Of a stretch of DNA of 24,356 bases, positions 13,446-20,361 are shown piece after piece (the stretch's first letter is position 1; each line of letters opens with the position of its first letter). The notes under the pieces are model-generated. The model searched no databases. It saw only the letters and a program-made list of their open reading frames with translations, and was not told the DNA's origin. Location of the stretch: contig JBHEMU010000099.1 of NCBI GenBank assembly GCA_046262415.1, forward strand, positions 1-24,356. Direction: 5' to 3'. The stretch is from JACDAS01 sp046262415. Lineage in GTDB: Bacteria > Actinomycetota > Thermoleophilia > Gaiellales > Gaiellaceae. The translations under genes and the position numbers were made by a program.

Positions 13446-16018
13446 TCCGCGTCGCGCTGAAAGGCCTCGCCGGCCGCAAGCTCCGCGCCGCGCTGACGGC
13501 GATCGCGATCGTGCTCGGCGTCGCGATGCTGAGCGGCACCTACGTCCTCACCGACACGATCGACAAGGCGTTCGACAGCATCTTCGTCGAGTCGTACGCG
13601 GGGACCGACGCGGTCGTGACCGGGCACAAGCCCGGCATCCGCTTCGAGGGCGACGAGGCCGAGACCCCGCCCGTGCCCGAGGCGATCCTCGAACGGGTGC
13701 GCGCGGTCGAAGGCGTGGAGGTCGCGACCGGCACCGTCTTCGACGAGTCGACCAAGATCCTGGACGACCAGGGCAAGGCGATCGACACGCAGGGCGCGCC
13801 CACCTTTGGCTTCGGCATCGACACGAGCCCCGAGCTCGAGCGGTTCAACCCGCTCAACCTGGCCGAGGGACGGTGGCCCGCGGGGCCGCGGGAGGTCGCG
13901 ATCGACCGGGGGACCGCGGACGACGAGCACTACGACCTGGGAGACAGCGTCGGGGTCGCGGCGGTCGGGCCCCGGCAGACCTTCCGCGTCGTCGGGATCG
14001 CGCAGTACGGCAGCGTCAGCTCACTCGGCAGCGCCACGTTCGCGGTCTTCGACATCCCGACGGCGCAGCGGCTGCTCGACAAGGAGGGCACGTTCGACGC
14101 GATCTCGGCCGCGGCGAAGGAGGGTGTTGAGCCGGCCGCGCTCGTCGACGAGATCAGGCGCGCCCTGCCCGGGACCCTCGACGTGAAGTCCGGCGTCGAG
14201 CAGGCGAGCGACGACAAGGGCGAGGTGGCCGAGTTCACCAAGTTCATCCGCTACTTCCTGCTCGCCTTCGCCGGCATCGCGATCTTCGTCGGCGCCTTCG
14301 TCATCTTCAACACGCTCTCGATCACGGTCGCGCAGCGCGCACGGGAGTTCGCGACGCTCCGTACGCTCGGGGCCTCGCGCCGGCAGGTGCTCGGCTCGGT
14401 CGTGGTCGAGGCGCTGGTGATCGGGACGCTCGCCTCGCTCAGCGGGCTCTTCCTCGGGCTGGCGCTGGCGAAGGGGCTCAACTCGCTGTTCGTCTCGCTC
14501 GGCCTCGACCTGCCGCAGACCGGGATCGTCTTCCAGACGCGCACGATCGTCGTCTCACTCGTGGTCGGGATCGGCGTCACGCTCCTCGCGGGCCTCGCGC
14601 CGGCCGTGCGCGCGACGCGGGTGCCCCCGATCGCCGCCGTCCGCGAGGGCTCGACCCTGCCGCGAAGCCGGCTCGCGCCCTACTCGCCGTACATCGCGCT
14701 GCTGACGATCGCGGCGGCCGTGGCGATGCTCGTCTACTCGATGTTCGGCAGCGGCGTCGCCGTCGTCCAGCGCCTGCTCCTGATGGCCCTCGGCTGCCTC
14801 GCGCTCTTCTTCGGGATCGCGCTCTTCTCGTCGCGGCTCGTCCGGCCGCTCGCCCGCGTGGTCGGCTGGCCGGCGACCGCGATCGGCGGCGCCGCGGGCA
14901 AGCTCGCCCAGAGCAACGCTCGGCGGAATCCGGGGCGCACCGCGGCCACGGCCGCCGCGCTGATGATCGGCCTCGCCCTGGTCACGTTCGTCGCCGTGCT
15001 CGCCGACGGCTTCCGCACGTCGAACAGCAAGGCGATCAACGAGCAGGTGATCGCGGACTACGTGGTCACCTCCCAGAACGGCTTCGAGCCCTTCGTGGCC
15101 GCCGCCGGCGACGCGGTCGAGCGCGCGCGGGGGACGGAGCTGGTCACGCACGTGCGCTCCGACCTCGCGAAGGCCGCGGGCTCCGGCAAGTACCTGACGG
15201 GGATCGAGCCGGACAAGATCACCCGCGCCTACCGCTTCGACTGGCACCGCGGCTCCGACGTCGTCCTCAGCCTGCTCGGCGCGAACGGGGCGATCGTCGC
15301 GAAGGACTTCGCCGAGGACAAGGGGCTCGAGATCGGCGGCAGCTTCGAGATCCTCACGCCCTCGAGCAAGCGCCGGACGCTCGAGGTGAAGGGGATCTAC
15401 GACCCGCCCCCCTTCTACCCCCTGCTCGGAGCGGTCAGCGTCACGAAGGACACGTTCGACGCGCTCTACGACCGGCCGCGCAACCAGTTCACGTTCGCGA
15501 ACGTGGCCGGCCACCCCTCCGAGGCGACCACGAAGGCTCTGTCGGCGGCGGTGGCCTCGTTCCCCGACGCCCGGGTGCTGACGCGCAAGGCGTGGGTCGC
15601 CGACCAGGAGCAGGAGCTGAGCGAGCTGCTGAACCTGCTCTACGTGCTCCTGGCGCTGTCCGTGATCGTCAGCCTGTTCGGGATGGTCAACACGCTCGTC
15701 CTCTCGGTCTTCGAGCGGACGCGCGAGCTCGGGATGCTGCGCGCGGTCGGGATGACGCGGCGGCAGGTGCGGCGCATGATCCGCCACGAGAGCGTGATCA
15801 CGGCGCTGATCGGGGCGGCGCTCGGCTTGCCGCTCGGCGTCTTCCTGGCCTTCCTCGTGATCAAGGCGCTCGGCCAGTGGGAGATCACCTTCTCGCTGCC
15901 GGTCGGGTCGCTGATCGTCTTCACGATCGTGTCGATCATCGCCGGGATGCTGGCCGCGATCCTGCCCGCCCGCCGCGCGGCCCGGCTCAACGTGCTGGAG
16001 GCGCTGCAGTACGAGTGA
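13442..16018 (+). CDS. ABC transporter permease, FtsX/MacB type with two FtsX domains
   Basis: An 858-residue membrane subunit. The N-terminus (MIRVALKGLAGRKLRAALTA) leads into a first transmembrane helix (about 14-34) and then a MacB-like extracellular domain (about 40-255). A three-helix FtsX block follows (about 265-400, including ITVAQRAREFATLRTLGAS), then further helices, an SNARRNPGRTAATAAALMIG segment with another helix, a second extracellular domain (about 530-710), and a final FtsX block (about 725-858) containing FERTRELGMLRAVGMTRRQVRR. This duplicated form is common in actinobacteria and other Gram-positives, usually annotated as lipoprotein or antimicrobial export. Its substrate is unknown. 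The GTG at 13442 overlaps the ATPase stop. A longer open frame reaching back to 13079 is only an alternative frame of the ATPase gene. Confidence 0.95.
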   Translation: MIRVALKGLAGRKLRAALTAIAIVLGVAMLSGTYVLTDTIDKAFDSIFVESYAGTDAVVTGHKPGIRFEGDEAETPPVPEAILERVRAVEGVEVATGTVFDESTKILDDQGKAIDTQGAPTFGFGIDTSPELERFNPLNLAEGRWPAGPREVAIDRGTADDEHYDLGDSVGVAAVGPRQTFRVVGIAQYGSVSSLGSATFAVFDIPTAQRLLDKEGTFDAISAAAKEGVEPAALVDEIRRALPGTLDVKSGVEQASDDKGEVAEFTKFIRYFLLAFAGIAIFVGAFVIFNTLSITVAQRAREFATLRTLGASRRQVLGSVVVEALVIGTLASLSGLFLGLALAKGLNSLFVSLGLDLPQTGIVFQTRTIVVSLVVGIGVTLLAGLAPAVRATRVPPIAAVREGSTLPRSRLAPYSPYIALLTIAAAVAMLVYSMFGSGVAVVQRLLLMALGCLALFFGIALFSSRLVRPLARVVGWPATAIGGAAGKLAQSNARRNPGRTAATAAALMIGLALVTFVAVLADGFRTSNSKAINEQVIADYVVTSQNGFEPFVAAAGDAVERARGTELVTHVRSDLAKAAGSGKYLTGIEPDKITRAYRFDWHRGSDVVLSLLGANGAIVAKDFAEDKGLEIGGSFEILTPSSKRRTLEVKGIYDPPPFYPLLGAVSVTKDTFDALYDRPRNQFTFANVAGHPSEATTKALSAAVASFPDARVLTRKAWVADQEQELSELLNLLYVLLALSVIVSLFGMVNTLVLSVFERTRELGMLRAVGMTRRQVRRMIRHESVITALIGAALGLPLGVFLAFLVIKALGQWEITFSLPVGSLIVFTIVSIIAGMLAAILPARRAARLNVLEALQYE

Positions 16019-16042
16019 CCCCGCGCCGGCGGGCGAGCGCGC

Positions 16043-16236
16043 TAGGAGTGTGGGTCGCTACCCGGATGCTCTCGTGCGGTCGGCTCAGACGGAGCACGGG
16101 CAAGCCCGTGCTCCTGAGGTCGGCGTCGCAAGCGCCGCCTAGGAGCGTGGGCCTCTACCCGGATGCGCTCGTGCGGTCAGCTCAGACGGAGCACGGGCAA
16201 GCCCGCGCTCCTGAGGTCGGCGTCGCAAGCGACGCC
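16043..16236. repeat. Two tandem 97-bp units with conserved hairpins
   Basis: Unit 1 is 16043-16139 and unit 2 is 16140-16236. They differ at 7 of 97 positions (about 93% identical) with no gaps, and both begin TAGGAG. Each contains hairpin A, GGAGCACGGG-CAAG-CCCGTGCTCC in unit 1 with one A-C mismatch in unit 2. Each also contains hairpin B around GTCGC-AA-GCGAC, perfect in unit 2 and with one mismatch in unit 1. The start of each unit can pair instead with the 3' arm of hairpin A. The array fills the space between the permease stop and the small membrane-protein gene, and its last bases contain that gene's stop codon. It may act as a terminator, a REP-like dispersed element or a structured RNA. 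Confidence 0.85.
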
Positions 16237-16403
16237 TAGGCCAGGAAGTAGACGAGCAGCGCGATGCCGGCGACCACGGCGACGACGGCCCCGACGACCA
16301 TGAAGACGCCCGCCTGCAGGATGAACGGCGTCGCCTCGGTCGAGCCGCGCTTGAGGGCGTCCTCTACCTCGCTCTCGACGGTCTCCTTCAGCTCGTCTGC
16401 CAT
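16236..16403 (-). CDS. 55-aa single-helix membrane protein
   Basis: This small gene starts ATG at 16403 and ends TAG at 16236-16238. The product begins MADELKETVESEVEDALKRG, an acidic amphipathic stretch. After STEATPFILQAG it has one hydrophobic helix (about 31-54, rich in V, A and G, ending LLVYFLA) right at the C-terminus. It would be a tail-anchored or bitopic membrane peptide with the charged part probably in the cytoplasm. I do not recognise a family. It lies 30 bp after the stop of the 92-aa ORF and could be the last gene of the gatCAB operon. No clear Shine-Dalgarno is visible. Its stop codon sits in the terminal CCTAGG of the tandem repeat. Confidence 0.65.
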   Translation of the reverse strand: MADELKETVESEVEDALKRGSTEATPFILQAGVFMVVGAVVAVVAGIALLVYFLA

Positions 16404-16433
16404 GGGAGCGAGGTTTCCCCGCGAGCCGCGAAG

Positions 16434-16712
16434 CTAATCCGCTGGGTCCGGATCGGACGAGGCGCTCGCCGGGCCCGCTTCGCCGAGGCAGTCGCGGAGC
16501 TCGTGCGGAGTCAGCCGCCTGCGTCCGAGCTCTTCCAGCGCCGGCACGCATCTCGTCGCGACCGCGAGCACGACGTCCGCGCCGTCGGAGAACGGGCTGA
16601 CGATCTTCGTCCCCTTCAGCAGCACGCGGCCCGGCAGCGGCGCGGCGTGCACCGCGAGCTGCGCCTCGGAGTACCCCTTCGCGCGCAGCGCCGCGTTCGC
16701 CTCCTCGATCAC
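16434..16712 (-). CDS. 92-aa protein translationally coupled to gatB, unknown function
   Basis: The GTG (16712-16710) overlaps the gatB TGA as GTGA. The product begins MIEEANAALRAKGYSEAQLA, continues with VLLKGTKIVSPFSDGADVV and RCVPALEELGRRRLTPHELRD, and ends with an acidic Ser/Asp/Pro tail. There are two cysteines (around residues 55 and 75) and no membrane segment. The start of gatB's own C-terminal tail is intact, so this is not a gatB frameshift. Codon use has strong G/C third positions, like a real gene. I do not recognise the family; the coupling suggests co-expression with the amidotransferase, but a role in it is only a guess. Confidence 0.7.
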   Translation of the reverse strand: MIEEANAALRAKGYSEAQLAVHAAPLPGRVLLKGTKIVSPFSDGADVVLAVATRCVPALEELGRRRLTPHELRDCLGEAGPASASSDPDPAD

Positions 16713-18112
16713 GCGCGCAGCCGCTCGCGCAGCAGCTCGCTCACGACCTTCGCGTCCGCCCTGCCCTGGGTCTCTCTCAGCACCTGGCCGACGAAGAAGC
16801 CGAGCAGCCCCTCCTTCCCCCCGCGGTAGGCCTCCACCTGCGCCTCGTTCGCGGCGACGACGCGCTCGATCACCGAGCCCAGCTCGCCCGCGTCCGAGAT
16901 CGAGGATTCGGCCAGGTAGCGCCCGGCCGCGAACCCGGGATCCCCGCTCGCCGCGAGGGCCTCGTCGAACACCGAGCGGGGAATGCGCCCGCGCGCCTCG
17001 ATCAGCTTCCCCAGCTCGTCCGGATCCACCGCTCCGGGGTCGACGCCGGCGCCGGCGAGCTGGTTCATGACCACGTTCGCCACGGCGCGGCGCTCGCCCG
17101 GGACGCGCTCGTACAGCGAGTCGCGCCCGCTCGTGACGAGACCCTCGGCGAGCTCGAACCCCAGCTCCCCCTCGAGCCTGCGGATGCGGGCGCCGGGCAG
17201 CTCCCCCAGCCCGGCGCGCAGGCGTTCGACGAGCTCCCGCGGGGGCGCGAGCGGCACGAGGTCGGGCTCGGGGAAGTAGCGGTAGTCCTGTGCCTCCTCC
17301 TTCGAGCGGAGCGGCGGCGCCGACTCGTGCGCGGGGTCGAAGTGCAGCGTCTCCTGCACGACCTCCCCCCCGGACTCGTAGATCCGGATCTGCCGCTCGA
17401 TCTCGCGCCCGATCCCCTTGGCGGCGAAGGCGAAGGAGTTCATGTTCTTCAGCTCGGTCCGCGTGCGCAGCTCGTCCGACCCGCGCGGCCGCAGCGAGAC
17501 GTTGACGTCGAAGCGAAGCGTGCCCTTCTCCATCTCCGCATCCGAGACGCCGAGCTCGACGACCGTCTGCCGGAGCAGCTGCAGGAAGCGGCGCGCCTGG
17601 TCGGCCGAGTGGATGTCGGGACCGGTCACGATCTCGACGAGCGGCGTGCCGCCCCGGTTGAAGTCGACCAGCGTCCGCGTGGCGCCGCCGATCCGCCCCG
17701 CCGCCCCACCGACGTGGACGTTCTTGGCGGCGTCCTCCTCCAGGTGGGCGCGGACGATGCCCACGTCGAGGTCGCCCTCGGCGCGGGGGACGACGAACCG
17801 GCCGTCGGCGCAGAGCGGCTCGTCGTACTGGGAGATCTGGTACCCCTTCGGATTGTCCGGGTAGAAGTAGTTCTTCCGGTGGAACACCGCTCGCTCGGCG
17901 ATCCGGCACCCGAGGGCGAGACCCAGCTTGACCGTCCACTCCACCGCCAGCCGGTTCGGTACCGGCAGGGCGCCCGGGTGCGCAAGGCAGACCGGGCAGG
18001 TGCGCGTGTTCTCCGCCGCGCCGAACCCGGACTCGCACCGGCAGAACATCTTCGTCCGCGTCTTCAGCTGGACGTGCATCTCCAGGCCGATGACGGGTTC
18101 CCACTGGGTCAT
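16709..18112 (-). CDS. gatB: Asp-tRNA(Asn)/Glu-tRNA(Gln) amidotransferase subunit B
   Basis: The tRNA-binding and kinase subunit of GatCAB, which activates the side chain of mischarged Glu-tRNA-Gln or Asp-tRNA-Asn. The 467-residue protein begins WEPVIGLEMHVQLKT. It contains FCRCESGFGAAENTRTCPVCLAHPG with the Zn-type cysteines, the conserved KNYFYPDNPKGYQISQYD, DFNRGGTPLVEIVT, and EMEKGTLRFDVNVSLRP. A helical domain follows, and then the C-terminal YqeY-like domain (FFVGQVLRETQGRADAKVV). The length is normal. The ATG (18112-18110) overlaps the gatA TGA as ATGA, and its stop overlaps the next ORF. Confidence 0.98.
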   Translation of the reverse strand: MTQWEPVIGLEMHVQLKTRTKMFCRCESGFGAAENTRTCPVCLAHPGALPVPNRLAVEWTVKLGLALGCRIAERAVFHRKNYFYPDNPKGYQISQYDEPLCADGRFVVPRAEGDLDVGIVRAHLEEDAAKNVHVGGAAGRIGGATRTLVDFNRGGTPLVEIVTGPDIHSADQARRFLQLLRQTVVELGVSDAEMEKGTLRFDVNVSLRPRGSDELRTRTELKNMNSFAFAAKGIGREIERQIRIYESGGEVVQETLHFDPAHESAPPLRSKEEAQDYRYFPEPDLVPLAPPRELVERLRAGLGELPGARIRRLEGELGFELAEGLVTSGRDSLYERVPGERRAVANVVMNQLAGAGVDPGAVDPDELGKLIEARGRIPRSVFDEALAASGDPGFAAGRYLAESSISDAGELGSVIERVVAANEAQVEAYRGGKEGLLGFFVGQVLRETQGRADAKVVSELLRERLRA

Positions 18113-19521
18113 GCGAGCCTCGCGGGCACGAAGTCGAACTCGAGCGCGCGCTCGAGCGCGTGGCCGACGCGGAAGAGCAGGTTCTCCGAGAACTGCGGCC
18201 CGACCAGCTGGAGGCCGACCGGAAGCCCGTCGGACAGGCCGCAGGGCAGCGAGAGGCCGGGCAGGCCGGCCATGTTCGGCGGGATCGCGAGCACGTCCGA
18301 GAGGTACATCGCGAGCGGGTTCTCCGTCCTCGCCCCGAGCGGGAAGGCGACCGTCGGCGAGGTGGGCGAGACGAGGACGTCGAAGCGGTCGAGCGCCGCC
18401 GCGAACTCCTGCCGGATCAGGGTGCGCACCTTCTGCGCCTGCCCGTAGTAGGCCTCGTAGTACCCGGCCGAGAGGGCGTAGGTGCCGAGCATGATCCGCC
18501 GCTTCGGCTCGTCGCCGAAGCCGTCGTGGCGAGTGTGCTGGTACATGCTGCGGATGCTGCCGTCGCCGGCCGCCCGGGCGCCGAAGCGCACGCCGTCGTA
18601 CCGGGCGAGGTTCGACGAGGCCTCAGCCGGAGCGATCAGGTAGTAGCAGGGCATGCCGTAGGCGACCGACCGCGGCAGCTCGCAGTCCCCCACCTCCGCG
18701 CCGAGTCCGCGGCAGAGCTCGATCGCGGCCTGCACGGAGGCGGCTACGCCCGGCTCGACCCCCTCCGCCTCGTTCAGCTCACGGGGGACGCCGACCCGGA
18801 CGCCGCGCAGGTCCTCGCGCTCGGGCAGCTCCACGGGCTCTGGCAGGTCGACGGTCGTCGAGTCTCGCGGATCGCGGCCGGCGATCGTGCGGTAGAGCAG
18901 GGCGCAGTCGCGGACCGTCTTCGTCATCGGGCCGACCTGGTCGAGGCTCGAGGCGAAGGCGACGATGCCGTAGCGGGAGACCGTCCCGTAGGTCGGGCGC
19001 AGGCCGACGATGCCGCAGAGCGCGGCGGGCTGCTTGACGGAGCCGCCAGTGTCGGAGCCGAGCGCCCACGGGGCGAGCCCGCCGGCGACCGCGGCCGCCG
19101 AGCCGCCAGACGAGCCGCCGGGCACCCGCGTCGGATCCCAGGGGTTCCGCGTCGGCCCGTAGGCCGAGTTCTCCGTCGAGGAGCCCATCGCGAACTCGTC
19201 CATGTTCGTCTTGCCGAGCAGCGGCAGGCCCGCCTCGCGGCAGCGGGCGGCGACGGTCGAGTCGAAGACGGGGCGGTACCCGGCGAGGATCCTCGAGCCG
19301 GCCGTCGTCTCGACGCCGCGCGTGGAGATGACGTCCTTGAGCGCGATCGGCACTCCCACGCCGCCCGGCTCGGCGACCGTGGTCAGGTAGGCGTGCAGCT
19401 CCCCGTCCCGGCCGGCGATCGCAGCGAGGTAGGCGGCGTGCAGCTCTCGCGCGGAGACGTCGCCCGCGCCGAGGAGCCGGGTGGCCTCCTCCGCGGTCAG
19501 CCTCAGCGTGTCGACCGTCAC
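18109..19521 (-). CDS. gatA: Asp-tRNA(Asn)/Glu-tRNA(Gln) amidotransferase subunit A
   Basis: The glutaminase subunit of GatCAB, an amidase-signature enzyme that releases ammonia for transamidation. From the GTG at 19521 it has 470 residues. The Ser-cisSer-Lys triad is Lys62 (IALKDVIS), Ser137 (PGGSSGGSA) and Ser161 (SDTGGSVKQPA); the spacings of 75 and 24 are those known for GatA. SRYGIVAFASSLDQVGPM and MLGTYALSAGYYEAYYGQAQKVR are also typical, the latter split by normal family variation. The start at 19521 is preferred over an in-frame GTG at 19545 because the resulting MTVDTLRLTAEEAT matches family N-termini and forms a GTGA overlap with the ORF upstream. Confidence 0.97.
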   Translation of the reverse strand: MTVDTLRLTAEEATRLLGAGDVSARELHAAYLAAIAGRDGELHAYLTTVAEPGGVGVPIALKDVISTRGVETTAGSRILAGYRPVFDSTVAARCREAGLPLLGKTNMDEFAMGSSTENSAYGPTRNPWDPTRVPGGSSGGSAAAVAGGLAPWALGSDTGGSVKQPAALCGIVGLRPTYGTVSRYGIVAFASSLDQVGPMTKTVRDCALLYRTIAGRDPRDSTTVDLPEPVELPEREDLRGVRVGVPRELNEAEGVEPGVAASVQAAIELCRGLGAEVGDCELPRSVAYGMPCYYLIAPAEASSNLARYDGVRFGARAAGDGSIRSMYQHTRHDGFGDEPKRRIMLGTYALSAGYYEAYYGQAQKVRTLIRQEFAAALDRFDVLVSPTSPTVAFPLGARTENPLAMYLSDVLAIPPNMAGLPGLSLPCGLSDGLPVGLQLVGPQFSENLLFRVGHALERALEFDFVPARLA

Positions 19522-19721
19522 GGATTCGCCCCGGATCCGGCGCACCCCCGTGCGCCCGCCGCGACTAGCCTGATCGCGGGGGAAAGACCACCGGGGGGTC
19601 CCCCGGGGGAAGCAGAGGTGGGATGCCGCGCGGGGACGATGTCCGCGGCGGACCCGGCCGGGACGGCCGCGCCTGGCTCGGCGGGCGCCCAGGCGCCGCC
19701 GAGTGCCGCCCTCGCGTTCAT
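19518..19721 (-). CDS. 67-aa bridging ORF between gatC and gatA
   Basis: The ATG (19721-19719) overlaps the gatC TGA as ATGA, and the TGA (19520-19518) overlaps the gatA GTG as GTGA, so the whole spacer is spanned by one frame. The product begins MNARAALGGAWAPAEPGAAV, is Ala/Gly/Pro-rich and low in complexity, and has no recognisable domain. The middle of the gene contains the GC-only run CCCCCGGGGGACCCCCC. It could be a small protein, a degenerate extension, or simply a coupling frame that lets ribosomes pass from gatC to gatA. Nothing in the protein sequence itself proves translation. Confidence 0.4.
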   Translation of the reverse strand: MNARAALGGAWAPAEPGAAVPAGSAADIVPARHPTSASPGGPPGGLSPAIRLVAAGARGCAGSGANP

Positions 19722-19999
19722 GCCGGCGGCACCCGGAAGAAGTCGCCGTCCCGCTCGGGGGCGTTCGCGAGCGCCTCCTCGACGCCGAGCGAAGGCAGCG
19801 GCTCGTCCTCGGCCCAGACGTTGGCGAGCTCGAGCGGATGGGCCGTCGGCTCGACGTCGCCGAGGTCGAGCTCGGCCACCTTGCCCACCGCTTCCAGGAT
19901 CGCGCTCAGCTGCTCGCCGAAGCGCACCAGCTCGTCCTCGGACAGCTCGAGCCGCGCGAGCCGGGCCACGTGCAGTACTTCGTCCCTCGAGATCGCCAT
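19718..19999 (-). CDS. gatC: Asp-tRNA(Asn)/Glu-tRNA(Gln) amidotransferase subunit C
   Basis: The small wrapping subunit that stabilises the GatA-GatB complex. The 93-residue product begins MAISRDEVLHVARLARLELS, the classical GatC N-terminus. It continues with EQLSAILEAVGKVAELDLGDVEPTAHPLELANV and ends with REDxP-like ERDGDFFRVPPA. The length is normal. The ATG at 19999 has a good Shine-Dalgarno, GGGAGGA, about 8 nt upstream. That site starts only a few bases after the T-rich tail of the cold-shock terminator, so there is no room for a separate promoter between the two genes. Confidence 0.97.
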   Translation of the reverse strand: MAISRDEVLHVARLARLELSEDELVRFGEQLSAILEAVGKVAELDLGDVEPTAHPLELANVWAEDEPLPSLGVEEALANAPERDGDFFRVPPA

Positions 20000-20013
20000 G
20001 CCAGGATCCTCCC

Positions 20014-20044
20014 AAAATGAAGCGGGCCCCTCCCGGGGCCCGCT
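20014..20044 (-). terminator. Intrinsic terminator of the cold-shock gene
   Basis: On the minus strand AGCGGGCCCC-GGGA-GGGGCCCGCT is a perfect 10-bp stem with a 4-nt loop, followed by TCATTTT. It lies 22 bp after the cold-shock stop codon and 14 bp before the gatC start. Confidence 0.85.
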
Positions 20045-20066
20045 GTTTCTCGGCTCCGAAAGGAGA

Positions 20067-20267
20067 TCAGGCCGCAGTGACGTTCGCGGCCTGCAGGCCC
20101 TTGTTCCCCTGCACGACCTCGAACTCCACCCGCTGGCCCTCGGTCAGCGACTTGTAGCCGTCCATCGTGATCGCGGAGAAGTGCACGAAGACGTCCTCGC
20201 CACCCTCCCGCTCGATGAAGCCGTACCCCTTCTCGTTCGAGAACCACTTGACGGTGCCCTGAGCCAT
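20067..20267 (-). CDS. CspA-family cold-shock protein
   Basis: A 66-residue single cold-shock domain, an RNA chaperone that binds single-stranded nucleic acid. It shows both RNP motifs, KGYGFIE (RNP1) and VFVHFSAI (RNP2), in the context MAQGTVKWFSNEKGYGFIER, and ends QGNKGLQAANVTAA. The ATG at 20267 is certain because it is preceded by a near-perfect Shine-Dalgarno AAGGAGG with 4-5 nt spacing; a longer frame to 20303 is not needed. The gene has its own candidate promoter and a strong terminator. Its 5' leader of about 60 nt is GC-rich, as in many cold-shock mRNAs. gatC follows on the same strand. Confidence 0.97.
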   Translation of the reverse strand: MAQGTVKWFSNEKGYGFIEREGGEDVFVHFSAITMDGYKSLTEGQRVEFEVVQGNKGLQAANVTAA

Positions 20268-20332
20268 ACCCCTCCTTGATACGTGAAACGACGGCCCGGG
20301 CACCGAGCCGCCGACCTACGATTTGCGGCGGC

Positions 20333-20361
20333 AACATAGCGTCAGAGAACGGGGAACGCAA
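20333..20361 (-). promoter_or_regulatory. Candidate promoter of the cold-shock gene
   Basis: On the minus strand TTGCGT (20361-20356) and TATGTT (20338-20333) are spaced by 17 bp. The site overlaps the last codons of folD and gives a leader of about 60 nt before the cold-shock start. Confidence 0.5.

Noticed and set aside
11903..13930. Minus-strand frame continuing far upstream of the class V aminotransferase
   Set aside because: It runs antisense through the membrane-protein and ABC genes; recognisable aminotransferase sequence starts only at the GTG at 11902.
16043..16236. CRISPR array interpretation of the repeats
   Set aside because: There are only two units, contiguous with no spacers, 97 bp long and diverged at 7 positions.
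19522..19545. Alternative gatA start at GTG 19545
   Set aside because: The extra 8 residues do not match GatA N-termini and would break the GTGA junction with the upstream ORF.
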